This document shows, piece after piece, positions 27,273-36,388 of a DNA stretch of 64,000 nucleotides. The first letter of the stretch is position 1. Each line of letters begins with the position of its first letter. The notes beneath the pieces are model-generated. The model searched no databases. It saw only the letters and a list, made by a program, of their open reading frames with translations, and was not told where the DNA came from. The stretch is from NCBI GenBank assembly GCA_020849615.1, contig JADLFW010000040.1:62001-126000 (forward strand). The letters run 5' to 3'. Position numbers and translations under genes: made by a program. Source of the DNA: Phycisphaerales bacterium (lineage in GTDB: Bacteria; Planctomycetota; Phycisphaerae; Phycisphaerales; UBA1924).

Positions 27273-28193
27273 TCACAGGCGCGCCGGTGCGGGTGGCGGA
27301 CGACTGGTGGCCGCGATACCGGCCTCCGCGACTTGCTGCGACACCTTGCGGGCCATCGACTTCGCAGTTGCGATCTCCTCGACGGTGATCGTGTTCGCAC
27401 CCGCAGTCAACGCGCCGATGCCCTGACTGAGGAACGTGATGCGTGCCGCGATATGCACCTCGGGTGCCAGGGTTCGTGCCGCGGCGCACGCGCGCACGGC
27501 CTCGTCGCCGTCTGGTATGGTGACAGCGAACGCTGCTGCGGTTTCGATGCCCGCAGCGCGGAGCACTTCCGGGTCGGTAGCGTCGCCGCACAGGACAGAC
27601 ACCCCCAGGGTTTCCTGCGTGCGGACCGTGGCAGGGTTGGTATCGACGACGGTAAAGGGAACGGCGAGCTTGCGAAGCTCTTCGGCCAGGGCACGCCCCA
27701 CTGGACCGTAGCCGGCGATGATCACCTTCTTGCGGCGGTCACTTTGGGGCTCGTCCGCCAGCGGACCATCCGAAGTAACGGGTGCATGCCCCTGGACGCC
27801 TGTCGCGGCGCTACGTGCCGGAGCGTCATCCCTGCCGCGTTCCTGCCGGAAACGCCTGCGCGCACGAGTGTGGCGTCGCTCAACTGCTTTGCTGATCGCC
27901 GCGTCGAGCTTGCGCGCCGCCGCATCGATCGCCGCGTAGAGGTCGCTGGCGCCGGCCCTGACCGCGATCGGTATGCGCCCGTTGACGCGGGCCTCCATCA
28001 CACAGCGAGTGTTTTCTCCGCCATGCTTCTGGCCGTTCACGTCCTCAAAGTGCACCTCGACCGCCGTCATCTTCGCGCCGTAACGGCGGAAGGCGCCAGC
28101 GAGCTTCCGGTGAACCCGCGCCTCGATCGCCGAGCTGGTCTGAAGGTTGCCGGGTCGAATGTAGATGGGCAGGTTTGGCGCGGTCGTCGCCAT
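27273..28193 (-). CDS. ribosome-hibernation-factor (HPF/RaiA) domain fused to TrkA-N (RCK) domain
   Basis: A 306-residue fusion. The first ~105 residues fit the HPF/RaiA fold (PIYIRPGNLQTSSAIEARVHRKL, VHFEDVNGQKHGGENTRCVMEARV, DLYAAIDAAARKLDAAISK), which binds the ribosomal decoding site and silences translation. After a linker of about 45 residues comes a nucleotide-binding TrkA-N domain (VIIAGYGPVGRALAEELRK, VVDTNPATV, GDATDPEVLRAAGI). AGGAGG supports ATG 28193. The fusion would link ribosome silencing to NAD(H) or nucleotide state. Confidence 0.85.
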   Translation of the reverse strand: MATTAPNLPIYIRPGNLQTSSAIEARVHRKLAGAFRRYGAKMTAVEVHFEDVNGQKHGGENTRCVMEARVNGRIPIAVRAGASDLYAAIDAAARKLDAAISKAVERRHTRARRRFRQERGRDDAPARSAATGVQGHAPVTSDGPLADEPQSDRRKKVIIAGYGPVGRALAEELRKLAVPFTVVDTNPATVRTQETLGVSVLCGDATDPEVLRAAGIETAAAFAVTIPDGDEAVRACAAARTLAPEVHIAARITFLSQGIGALTAGANTITVEEIATAKSMARKVSQQVAEAGIAATSRPPPAPARL

Positions 28194-28224
28194 GTCGTAC
28201 CTCCTAGGGTGTTGGAAGCTACTC

Positions 28225-28608
28225 CTATCGATCGAAATGACGCTCACGCTCGGGCTGATACTCGATCCGCTCGACGGTCACATGTCGAGAGACGCGGCTG
28301 CCCGCGCACGCGACGCTCTGGCCTTCCCGAGCGCCGAGCAACGCCGCCCCGAGTGGTGAGAGCACGGAAAGGCCGTCTGAGTCCGGGAAGGCGAGGTCGA
28401 AGGCTTCCGCCTCATCTTCGCCCGGATAGCGCACCCGCACCCGTGAGTTCATCGTGACCACGTCTGGCGGCACCCGGGCCGGGGCGACCTTTTTCGCGTG
28501 ATCAAGGAGGGAGCGTAGGCGCAGCACGGGCGCATCGATTGTGGAACTCGAGAGCAAGGGCTCGAGACGATGGCTGTCGAAGGTACTGACGATGGGTCGA
28601 GAGGTCAT
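28225..28608 (-). CDS. Rnk/GreA C-terminal-like regulator 2
   Basis: A 127-residue protein with DVVTMNSRVRVRYPGEDEAEAFDLAFP and LSVLSPLGAALLGAREGQSVA, the GreA/Rnk C-terminal fold. AAAGGAG lies just before ATG 28608. It is 32 bp upstream of the hibernation-factor fusion on the same strand and presumably co-transcribed with it. Confidence 0.8.
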   Translation of the reverse strand: MTSRPIVSTFDSHRLEPLLSSSTIDAPVLRLRSLLDHAKKVAPARVPPDVVTMNSRVRVRYPGEDEAEAFDLAFPDSDGLSVLSPLGAALLGAREGQSVACAGSRVSRHVTVERIEYQPERERHFDR

Positions 28609-28678
28609 ATCGCACTCCTTTGCGCGTGGACACGCACGAAGTAGAAGGAACTGACAGGAATCAGGCAAACGGGACTTA

Positions 28679-29115
28679 TCAGAGGTGCAGGTCACCAGCC
28701 GCCTCCGGCTGGTACAGCACGCTCGGGATGTCGCACGAGCGCTCTGCGCCGCCCGGGACCCGGAACGTAACGCGCTGGCCGACGCGGCAACCCAGCAGCG
28801 CCGCGCCCAATGGCGCAAGCACCGAGATGCAATCTTCCTCCGGGTCGGCGTGGTCCGGAAGCACCAGCGACATGATCCAGGTCCGCCGGCCGTCCCGGAG
28901 CCGGACGCGTGAGTTCATCGTGACGACGTCTGGCGGCATCTCGTCGACGCCGAGCACCATGGCGCGATCGAGCTCCGCCGCGGTGTCGCCAGGTACGGCC
29001 GATCACGGTCGTCGCCGCGGGACACGCCATTGGAGGACGCGATCACGGTGCGCAGGCGATCCATATCGTGCTGCGTGACGTGGATGGTGCGGTCAATCGT
29101 GGTGTGGTCGTTCAT
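28679..29115 (-). pseudogene. Rnk/GreA-like regulator 3, frameshifted
   Basis: The N-terminal part (DRTIHVTQHDMDRLRTVI) and the C-terminal part (AAELDRAMVLGVDEMPPDVVTMNSRVRLR and DCISVLAPLGAALLGCRVGQ) are in different frames. They join correctly if one base is restored near 28988-28990. All other features of the family are intact, so this is either a recent one-base deletion or a sequencing error. Confidence 0.75.
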
Positions 29116-29161
29116 GGTGGTCTCCGGCTCGGAGTCGGCACTGGCTCCGCTTCATCCTGGC

Positions 29162-30514
29162 TCAGGGGAAAATGCCGCGCTCGGCGTATACCTGCTCGAT
29201 CCGCCGCAGGGCGGCGGCATACGCCGCGCTGCGCCAATCCAGCGATTTCTCCGCTGCCATCTCCTTCACTCGCGCGTAGGCATGCTCAAGGATCTGTCTC
29301 AGGCGTTGATCCACCTCGTCGGCGTTCCAAGCCGTGCCGCCCCGGTTCTGGAGCCACTCGAAATAACTCACGATCACCCCGCCAGCGTTGCAGAGCACGT
29401 CGGGTATCACAGCGATGCCGCGCTCGTGAAGCACCGCGTCGCCCTCGGAGGTCGTCGGGCCATTGGCGCCCTCGGCGACGAGCCGGACCTTCAGCATCGC
29501 GGCCGTCTCCGCAGTGACCTGGTTTTCGAGGGCAGCGGGAACGAACACGTCCGCCTCCGTGCCGAAGAAAACCTCCTCCGAGATCGACTCGGCACCCGGG
29601 AAACCCGCGACGCCGCCGGTCTTCTTCACGTGCTCGGCAAGGGCGTCCGCGTCCAAGCCCTCGGACGCTTGTGACCGGATCGCGCCGGTCACGTCCTGCA
29701 CCGCGAGTAGCTTCGCGCCCTTGTCCTTCAGGATGCGGGCCGCCCAGGACCCGACCTTGCCGAAGCCTTGTACCGTGTAGGAGAGATCGGCGACCTTGCT
29801 GCGTTGATCCGCGGCCCACATTTCGATGAAGTCAACGACTCCCTGCCCGGTTGCCTTGTCGCGTCCCACAGAGCCGCCGGCGCTCACCGGCTTGCCCGTA
29901 ACTACGGCCAGCGCCCGGTAGCGCTCCTGGGGCGGCAGCGTCGCCGCGTAGGTGTCCACGATCCACGCCATCGTGCGGGCGTCGGTGTTGACGTCCGGCG
30001 CGGGCACGTCATATCCCGGGCCGATGTTGGCGCCCAGGGCGTACACGAACCGCCGGGTCAATCGTTCGACCTCACGCCGACTGAGCGTGGCGGGGTCGAC
30101 CTGCACACCCCCCTTGGCGCCACCAAACGGGATGTCCACCAGGGCGCACTTGATCGTCATCCAAGCCGCCAGGGCGCGGACCTCGTCCAGGCTCACGTCG
30201 GGGTGGTAGCGGATGCCGCCCTTGAACGGCCCCAGCACGTTGTTGTGCTGCACGCGGTACCCGGAGAACATCTTGACCCGTCCGTCATCCATCCGGACCG
30301 GGAACGTGACGCTCACCTCGCACATGGGGCGAGCCAGGATTTGTCGGACATCGCGCGAGAGACCGATGGCCTCCGCCGCCCGCTCGAACTGGTCCTGGAC
30401 TCGACGGAACAGCGAAGGAGCGCTTTCGTTGACATGCGGGCGCTTCAGGGAGCGCGGCGCCGTTGTCGTCGCAAGGCGTGAGTTCATGGTGGCTGTGCCA
30501 TTCTCGGTTGCCAT
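29162..30514 (-). CDS. glutamate dehydrogenase (Glu/Leu/Phe/Val family)
   Basis: A 450-residue amino-acid dehydrogenase that interconverts glutamate and 2-oxoglutarate plus ammonia. Motifs include [26 protein letters not shown] with the catalytic Lys, [15 protein letters not shown], the NAD(P)-binding [14 protein letters not shown] and [25 protein letters not shown] supports ATG 30514. The cofactor preference cannot be read reliably. An island motif copy lies 79 bp upstream. Confidence 0.9.
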   Translation of the reverse strand: MATENGTATMNSRLATTTAPRSLKRPHVNESAPSLFRRVQDQFERAAEAIGLSRDVRQILARPMCEVSVTFPVRMDDGRVKMFSGYRVQHNNVLGPFKGGIRYHPDVSLDEVRALAAWMTIKCALVDIPFGGAKGGVQVDPATLSRREVERLTRRFVYALGANIGPGYDVPAPDVNTDARTMAWIVDTYAATLPPQERYRALAVVTGKPVSAGGSVGRDKATGQGVVDFIEMWAADQRSKVADLSYTVQGFGKVGSWAARILKDKGAKLLAVQDVTGAIRSQASEGLDADALAEHVKKTGGVAGFPGAESISEEVFFGTEADVFVPAALENQVTAETAAMLKVRLVAEGANGPTTSEGDAVLHERGIAVIPDVLCNAGGVIVSYFEWLQNRGGTAWNADEVDQRLRQILEHAYARVKEMAAEKSLDWRSAAYAAALRRIEQVYAERGIFP

Positions 30515-30593
30515 AGTGCCTCCCATCTGCTCGTGGGTTTGCTGCGGGGTCTCAATGGATGGATAATGGCCCTGCGGCCACCGGGCTTCCGTT

Positions 30594-30612
30594 CGCAAAC
30601 TTCCCCAATCGG
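30594..30612 (-). promoter_or_regulatory. island motif copy 6
   Basis: CGCAAACTTCCCCAATCGG on the plus strand, between the divergent glutamate dehydrogenase (79 bp away) and TRIC-type channel (56 bp away) genes. Confidence 0.55.
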
Positions 30613-30667
30613 AGGTCGCGGACCTAAAGGGCGGGGGCTCGCCCGCGAGACCACGGGGCTTAGCGCG

Positions 30668-31309
30668 ATGTTGCTCTACCTGCTCGATCTGTTTGGCGTC
30701 GCCGTATTCGCCGTCAGCGGCGCGATAGTGGCCGCACGGAAGCGGTTCGACCTGTTGGGAATCGCTGTCATTGCCACCGTTACGGCCATCGGAGGAGGCA
30801 CGATTCGGGACGTTCTTCTCAACCGGCATCCGGTCTTCTGGATCAAGGACCCCGCCTATCTCGCGGTCATTCTCGGAGCAGCCACACTGACGGTCGTTTA
30901 CATGGTCTTCCGCAAGCCGCCCCAGGTCTGGCTACTTATCGCCGATGCCCTTGGGCTTGCCCTCTTCACGATCAGCGGCGCCCAGGTCGCGGAGGATCAA
31001 CACCTGCCTGGCGTCATCGTGGTGGTCATGGGGACTATCACCGGGTCTGCGGGCGGTTTGTTGCGCGACGTGCTGGGAGCCGAGGTCCCGCTGGTCCTCC
31101 GCCAAACGGACCTGTACGCGACAGCGGCGATTGCGGGCGCCACAACGTACCTCGTGTTGCAGGCGGTCGGGGTGGACCGCACACCGGCCGCGCTCACGGG
31201 CATGGTCACAGTCGTGGGATTGCGCCTAGCGGCAATCTTTTGGAAGCTCCGATTGCCAGTCGTTTTCGCTCCCGACGACGAAGTGAGGAAGCCAGACCCG
31301 CCCTCGTGA
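30668..31309 (+). CDS. TRIC-type (UPF0126) channel membrane protein
   Basis: A 213-residue protein with seven hydrophobic segments and two repeats. Each has a Gly-rich kinked motif followed by [19 protein letters not shown] and [16 protein letters not shown]. This is the bacterial homologue of trimeric intracellular cation channels, which pass monovalent cations. The two-repeat pattern and length match well. Confidence 0.87.
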   Translation: MLLYLLDLFGVAVFAVSGAIVAARKRFDLLGIAVIATVTAIGGGTIRDVLLNRHPVFWIKDPAYLAVILGAATLTVVYMVFRKPPQVWLLIADALGLALFTISGAQVAEDQHLPGVIVVVMGTITGSAGGLLRDVLGAEVPLVLRQTDLYATAAIAGATTYLVLQAVGVDRTPAALTGMVTVVGLRLAAIFWKLRLPVVFAPDDEVRKPDPPS

Positions 31310-31404
31310 TCGGGATAGCCGACGCCGTCCTGGCCGATGGGCCGGAATGGCCAGCGGGTCCATCGTACTATTCGGGGGTGTTCGTTCCGCTGTGAGGGAC
31401 CACA

Positions 31405-31629
31405 ATGAAGCTGCTCATCGCCTTTGACGACTCCCCCAACAGCGACTCCGCGATAGCCGACATCCAGCTGGCCGGTCTTCCCTCCGACACCGAAGCGCGA
31501 GATCGGCAATTCGCGGTAGCGGAACAGGGAGCTGTCCTTGCCCGCCGGCTTTTTCCGAGTTGGAGGGTGACATCCGAGGTCAGCGTTGGAGCCCCGCCCT
31601 GGAAATCATCCAGCCTGCCAAAGGGGTGA
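31405..31629 (+). pseudogene. truncated, frameshifted universal stress protein
   Basis: The first 70 residues parallel the neighbouring Usp gene (MKLLIAFDDSPNSDSAIADIQLAGLP, and VTSEVSVGAPPWK), but a stretch of about 20-25 residues after SDTEA is missing. One A has been lost after TGGAAA, so the frame ends early. It is probably a decayed duplicate of the next gene. Confidence 0.75.
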
Positions 31630-31693
31630 CCGTCGGGCTGCGAACACGACCATCTGGGCCGCCACCTGTGGCGCGCTGGTCAGAAGGAATGCC

Positions 31694-32644
31694 ATGAGAC
31701 TGCTCATAGCCTACGACGGATCAGACGGAGCAAAGGCTGCCATCGATGACCTTCCGTTCGCCGGTTTGCCGGAGAATTCGGAAGTCAACGTGCTTGCCGT
31801 CATTGATGGCCGAACGCTGGCCAAGGCCGAAGCCAAGCAGGTCGCGGCCGGGCAGATGGACCCAGCGACCCCGGGAACGATGGAAGTGTGCAATGCTGTC
31901 GCGGAAGAGGGCGCGGAACGGGTGCGCGGGCACTTCCCGACGTGGACCGTGACGGCCGAGGTGTGCGTCGGAGCCCCGGCCTGGAAAATCATCGAGCGTG
32001 CCGAAACCGGTGGCGGCGTGGACCTCATCGTCTTGGGCTCACGCGGCTTTGGAGAACTCAAAAGACTCCTCTTTGGGAGCGTGGCGCACCACGTCGTAAC
32101 GCAGGCAAAATGCCCGGTGCGTGTTGGTCGCCCGCGACGGGGGCCCGGTCGGGGAGCGGACCATCCACTTCGGATCGTTCTCGGGGACGACGGATCTCCC
32201 GACGCCCGGGCTGCGCTCCAATCGGTGGCGGGCCGGCGATGGCCCCTCGGAACTCGGATGCTCGTCGCCACATTTGAGACCGGAGTGCAGACACGGCTCT
32301 CCAACTGGACGCCCAACACAGTTTGGGGCGGCGACCCGGTACTGGACTCCGATGCCGCGGAGCGTCCGGCGATCCGGGTGGCAGCACAAGCGGCCGAGCT
32401 CCTCAAGGCGATGTGCCGTGGGGCATCGGTAACCACGCTCGTTCGCCCTCATGATCCCAAGTACGGGCTGCTGGACATGGCCGAGACTTGGGATGGCGTG
32501 GGAGCCGACTGCGTCTTTGTCGGGGCGACCGGAGTCCGTGGCATCGAACGCTTCCTGGTGGGAAGTGTGTCAACGACCGTGGGGCTCAATGCTCCTTGTT
32601 CTGTCGAGATCGTCCACCGGAGGGGAACTGGCCCACAACGATGA
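31694..32644 (+). CDS. tandem universal stress protein
   Basis: A 316-residue protein with two Usp domains, both with an intact nucleotide-binding pattern (VLGSRGFGELKRLLFGSV and VGATGVRGIERFLVGSVS). This suggests ATP binding in both halves. A decayed copy lies upstream and a further tandem Usp gene follows 48 bp downstream. Confidence 0.87.
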   Translation: MRLLIAYDGSDGAKAAIDDLPFAGLPENSEVNVLAVIDGRTLAKAEAKQVAAGQMDPATPGTMEVCNAVAEEGAERVRGHFPTWTVTAEVCVGAPAWKIIERAETGGGVDLIVLGSRGFGELKRLLFGSVAHHVVTQAKCPVRVGRPRRGPGRGADHPLRIVLGDDGSPDARAALQSVAGRRWPLGTRMLVATFETGVQTRLSNWTPNTVWGGDPVLDSDAAERPAIRVAAQAAELLKAMCRGASVTTLVRPHDPKYGLLDMAETWDGVGADCVFVGATGVRGIERFLVGSVSTTVGLNAPCSVEIVHRRGTGPQR

Positions 32645-32691
32645 GGTTGAGGGAACGGCAATGAACAGCCACGTACCGTGGAGGCCATCAG

Positions 32692-33606
32692 ATGGACAGT
32701 CTGAAGTCGATCCTTGTTGCTGTGGATTTCTCCCCGTGTTCGGCCTCGGCACTCAAAGCGGCGGCGCGCATTGCGGACTGCAACCGGGCGACCCTGCGAG
32801 CCGTGCACGTCGTGGCGCTACCGACGTTCGAACCGGCGCCTCACCCGCTCTTCCCGTTCCCCCTCCCGACCCAGACCAATTTCGTCTCAGACGCGCAGGA
32901 ATCGTGGGCCCGCCTCCTGACGGACTCGGGCCTGCGGTCTGAGGTGACCTGTGCCATCGAACTCGGTCATCCCCGCGATGTCATCCTCGAAGTGGCCGCT
33001 CGTATTGGTGCGGACCTGCTTGTGCTGGGAGCCCACGGCACGCATGATGCACACAAGGGCGTCGGTCCCATCGCTGCGGCCTGCGCACAGCGCGCCAAGG
33101 CGAGGGTTTTGCTCATCCGCGAGGACCACTCCGGTCCGTTCCGGAGTGCAGTCGCCTGCGTGGACTTTACGGACACCTCCAAGCTCGCCTTGCAAGAGGT
33201 GATCCGAGCCGCGGCGCAAGACGGGGCCGCGCTCTGTGCCCTGCATGTGTACGACGACCCGTGGCACGGCATGAAGCCACCAGTGGAGGTTAGCTTGAAC
33301 ATGCCCGATTTCAAGAACGAGTATCGTCGACGAATCGAGGATCGACTGCGCGAGTTCTGTGCCCCGTTCGCACACGAACTCAATGCACTGAAATCGACAT
33401 ACCACTGCGTGGAGTCGCAGTGGCGAGGTGGCGGGTACGGCCACGCGATCGTGCGATTCGTCAGGGAGCAGAGGTGCGACCTGGCGATATTGGGCACGCG
33501 GGACCGCTGGAACATCAGGGACATGGTGTTCGGATCGACGGCCGAACGGGTCGTGCGCGAGGCGCCTTGCTCAGTACTGGCTGTGAAGCCCGATCTTGGC
33601 GCGTGA
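32692..33606 (+). CDS. tandem universal stress protein
   Basis: A 304-residue protein with two Usp domains. The second keeps a near-standard binding loop (ILGTRDRWNIRDMVFGST), while the first is degenerate (LGAHGTHDAHKGVGPIA). It resembles the protein at 13.3 kb in domain order and in motif loss in the first half, so the two are likely paralogues. Confidence 0.86.
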   Translation: MDSLKSILVAVDFSPCSASALKAAARIADCNRATLRAVHVVALPTFEPAPHPLFPFPLPTQTNFVSDAQESWARLLTDSGLRSEVTCAIELGHPRDVILEVAARIGADLLVLGAHGTHDAHKGVGPIAAACAQRAKARVLLIREDHSGPFRSAVACVDFTDTSKLALQEVIRAAAQDGAALCALHVYDDPWHGMKPPVEVSLNMPDFKNEYRRRIEDRLREFCAPFAHELNALKSTYHCVESQWRGGGYGHAIVRFVREQRCDLAILGTRDRWNIRDMVFGSTAERVVREAPCSVLAVKPDLGA

Positions 33607-33640
33607 CTCGGCCTATGCAGGTCGCTAACTGGGGTGCGCC

Positions 33641-33835
33641 ATGATCGGGGACATCGCCCTCGGATGCATCGTCATTGCCTTGGCACGCGTCGGTGACGTT
33701 TCTCAAGGGACGATACGCACCGGGGCCGTCTTTCATGGTTGTTCGGGCTTCTTGAAGCGACCATCTGTGTGCCCATCGTGGCGGGGGTGCAACTTCGGCC
33801 AGTCGCGTCCGGTCATCGCGGCATCCAGGTCCTGA
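33641..33835 (+). pseudogene. remnant of a UPF0316-like membrane protein
   Basis: The frame begins with a hydrophobic stretch and ALARVGDVSQGTIRTGAVFHG, which resembles the first helices of UPF0316 proteins. The expected next segment (FGLLEATICVPIVAGVQL) appears in another frame from about 33739, and the rest of the gene is missing. It is a frameshifted, truncated remnant. Confidence 0.5.
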
Positions 33836-33970
33836 TTTGCACTCGCTCCGCGCGGAGCTGCAAGGTCGAAGTCGACACCTCCTCGAAGGCCACACAAGGT
33901 CGCGCGTCGTCGTGGCACGGCCGAGGCAAGTCGATCGCGATCGGCGTCGCAGGTCTTGCGATAGGCACCT

Positions 33971-35956
33971 TCACGCCGGCGCCGTCTGCGGATGAGGTCG
34001 GGCCAGTAGAAGTCGCAGCCCGTTCAACGCTACCAGAAGCGTGCTACCCTCGTGCCCAACCACCGCGAGCGTGAGTGGCATGCCGATGGTGAACGTCACA
34101 ACGACCAGCAGGAGCATCCAGCCCACGCTGAAGTGAGTGTTCTGGCGAACGATGCGTCGCGCCCGCTTGCCCAGATGGATGACGTAGTCCACCTTCTCGA
34201 CATCATCGCTCATCAGCACGACATCGGCCGTTTCGATCGCGACGTCGGTGCCGGCCGCGCCCATGGCGATGCCGAGCGTCGCCGTCGCCATTGCGGGGGC
34301 GTCATTGACGCCGTCGCCGACCATCGCCACGCCGCGCGACCGCGCGGCGAGGGCACGCACGGCCTCGACCTTTTCATCGGGGAGCAAACCGGCCCGCACC
34401 TCGTCGGCTCCCACTTCCGCTGCGATGGCGCGCACGGCATCAGGATGATCGCCCGAAAGAATGGTGATCCACCGGATTCCTTCGTACTTGAGGTGGCGAA
34501 CGGCCGCGGCGGCGTTGGGTTTGAGCGTGTCCCCGAACGCCATCGCACCCAGCGTCTCATCGTCGGTTCCGACGTATACGACCGATCGGCCGTGAGCCGT
34601 GTGCTCCGCCGTCCAGCCCGGCAGTTGCAGGCCCAACTCGGCCCCCATCCGCTGAGCCATTTTCTGGTTGCCCACCCACGCCCGTTTTCCCTCCACAAGC
34701 CCGCTCACACCTTCGCCCGGGATGGCCGTGAAGTCCTCGGCGGGCGGCAGGTCCTGTCCTCGCGCTGCGTCGAGGACTGCCCGTGCGAGATGGTGCTCGG
34801 CCGTGCGCTCCACCGCGGCGGCGATCCGCAGGACCGCCCGAGCGTCGGAACTTGGCGCGGGATTGTCCGGCTTGCCCCCTAACGCCGTTTTCCCCCGCAG
34901 TTCCTGCCGGCCGACCACCTCCACCAGCCGCGGCCGACCGAGAGTGAGCGTTCCGGTCTTATCGAACGCGATGGTGTCGATGCTGCCCGCCAGATCGAGA
35001 TAGGCGCCACCTTTGAAGAGGATGCCATGCCGGGCCCCATTGGCGATGCCCGAGAGGATGGCCGAGGGAGTCGCGATCACCAAAGCGCAGGGACTGGCGA
35101 CCACCAGCAGTGTCATTGCGCGATAAAGTGCATCCCCCCACGCCACATCGAAGAGGACCGGAGGAATTACCGCCGTCAGGACGGTGGCCACGACGACAGC
35201 GATGGTGTACGGGTGCGCGAAGCGGTCGATGAAATGCTGGGCCGGAGCGCGTCCCTCCTGAGCCTGTTCAACCAACCGCACGATCTTAGCGAGCAGGGTT
35301 TCATTGGCGCGGCGGGTCACTTCGACCACCAGCGAGCCGCCTTGTGCGATCGTCCCGGCAAAGACTTGGTCGCCCGGGGCTTTCCGCACCGGGACGGATT
35401 CGCCGGTGATGGCCGCCTGGTCCACCTCGCTTCCGCCGGAACGAACCACGCCGTCGGCGCTGATCCGCTCGCCCGGCCGGACCAGGATGGCCTGGCCGGG
35501 CTCGAGCTGCTCCACTGAAACGCGCCCGGTCTCTCGCCCGTCAACATCCACGAGCGTCGCCAGCTTCGGGCGCAGATCCATGAGCTTGGCGACGGCGCTC
35601 CGTGTGCGTGCCATCGCGTAATGCTCGAGTGTCTTGGAAAGGCTGAACAAGAAGATGAGGATTCCGCCCTCGAACGGGTTCCCGATGGCGGCCGTGCCGG
35701 CCGCCGCCGCCGCCATGAGAAAGTCGATCGACAGCCTGCGGTGGTCCCGCAGTTCGCGCCAGCCATCAATCACGATGCGATGGCCACCCGCCAAGTAGAC
35801 CAGCGCGAGCGGCAGCCTGCGCCACGGCGAAGGCCCCAGTGGCGGCCAGTGCAACAGACCGCCGGCGATCATGCCCGCCGTCACGATCAGCGTGATGCGC
35901 AGGTAGTAGCGGGATTCCGCGTCCTGCCTCAGGGCGGCGTTTGCAGACCTTGTCAT
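33971..35956 (-). CDS. P1B-4 type heavy-metal-transporting ATPase
   Basis: A metal-exporting P-type ATPase of 661 residues. It has TGES (actuator), SPC in the sixth membrane helix (VVASPCALVIATP), DKTGTLT (phosphorylation), the HP motif region AEHHLARAVL, GDGVNDAPAMA, and HEGST near the end. SPC plus HEG-S/T without an N-terminal metal-binding domain is typical of P1B-4 pumps (Co, Zn or Fe). The start is uncertain: ATG 35956 precedes the first helix, and a GTG at 36049 would add 31 residues. Confidence 0.87.
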   Translation of the reverse strand: MTRSANAALRQDAESRYYLRITLIVTAGMIAGGLLHWPPLGPSPWRRLPLALVYLAGGHRIVIDGWRELRDHRRLSIDFLMAAAAAGTAAIGNPFEGGILIFLFSLSKTLEHYAMARTRSAVAKLMDLRPKLATLVDVDGRETGRVSVEQLEPGQAILVRPGERISADGVVRSGGSEVDQAAITGESVPVRKAPGDQVFAGTIAQGGSLVVEVTRRANETLLAKIVRLVEQAQEGRAPAQHFIDRFAHPYTIAVVVATVLTAVIPPVLFDVAWGDALYRAMTLLVVASPCALVIATPSAILSGIANGARHGILFKGGAYLDLAGSIDTIAFDKTGTLTLGRPRLVEVVGRQELRGKTALGGKPDNPAPSSDARAVLRIAAAVERTAEHHLARAVLDAARGQDLPPAEDFTAIPGEGVSGLVEGKRAWVGNQKMAQRMGAELGLQLPGWTAEHTAHGRSVVYVGTDDETLGAMAFGDTLKPNAAAAVRHLKYEGIRWITILSGDHPDAVRAIAAEVGADEVRAGLLPDEKVEAVRALAARSRGVAMVGDGVNDAPAMATATLGIAMGAAGTDVAIETADVVLMSDDVEKVDYVIHLGKRARRIVRQNTHFSVGWMLLLVVVTFTIGMPLTLAVVGHEGSTLLVALNGLRLLLARPHPQTAPA

Positions 35957-36162
35957 GGCGGCCAATGGTAAACTCCGCCGGCTCCGGGTTCTCATTGCCA
36001 TGCCAGCGGAGGTGGTGAAGCAACCAGTGACAACCGGGTCGTCGCTCACACGGCCGCGCAGTTAGGGGGCGATGGCGGCGCCACCCGTAACGGAATCGCC
36101 GCAGCCCATAAGGCCGAAGGGCGAATACGATCGCGTTGGACCACATCTCAAGGAAGACACGC

Positions 36163-36378
36163 ATGGGCATCAACGACAAAGTCGCACTCGTCACGGGTGC
36201 CGGCCAGGGAATCGGCCGCGCCATCGCGCTTCGGCTCGCCGCTGACGAGGCGAGCATTGCCATTGTTGGCGTGAAGGAAGACGCTTCAAGCCGTGCGCCG
36301 GGCGGGATGCCGCGGCAGGCCGCGGAAAGTTCGATATTCGTGGTCGCTGCGGGCAACACCGCGAGGACAAGCCACTAG
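36163..36378 (+). pseudogene. 5' fragment of a short-chain dehydrogenase
   Basis: The first ~45 residues ([29 protein letters not shown]) duplicate the start of the complete SDR gene at 38.9 kb, including the nucleotide-binding TGxxxGIG motif. After KEDAS the sequence is unrelated and soon stops. It is a partial duplication lying in front of the MFS-cytosine deaminase pair. Confidence 0.75.
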
Positions 36379-36388
36379 GAAAGTGAAT

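Noticed and set aside
27192-28457. Long plus-strand frame opposite the hibernation-factor gene
   Set aside because: No domain is recognisable, it lacks a ribosome-binding site, and it is fully antisense to a well-supported gene.
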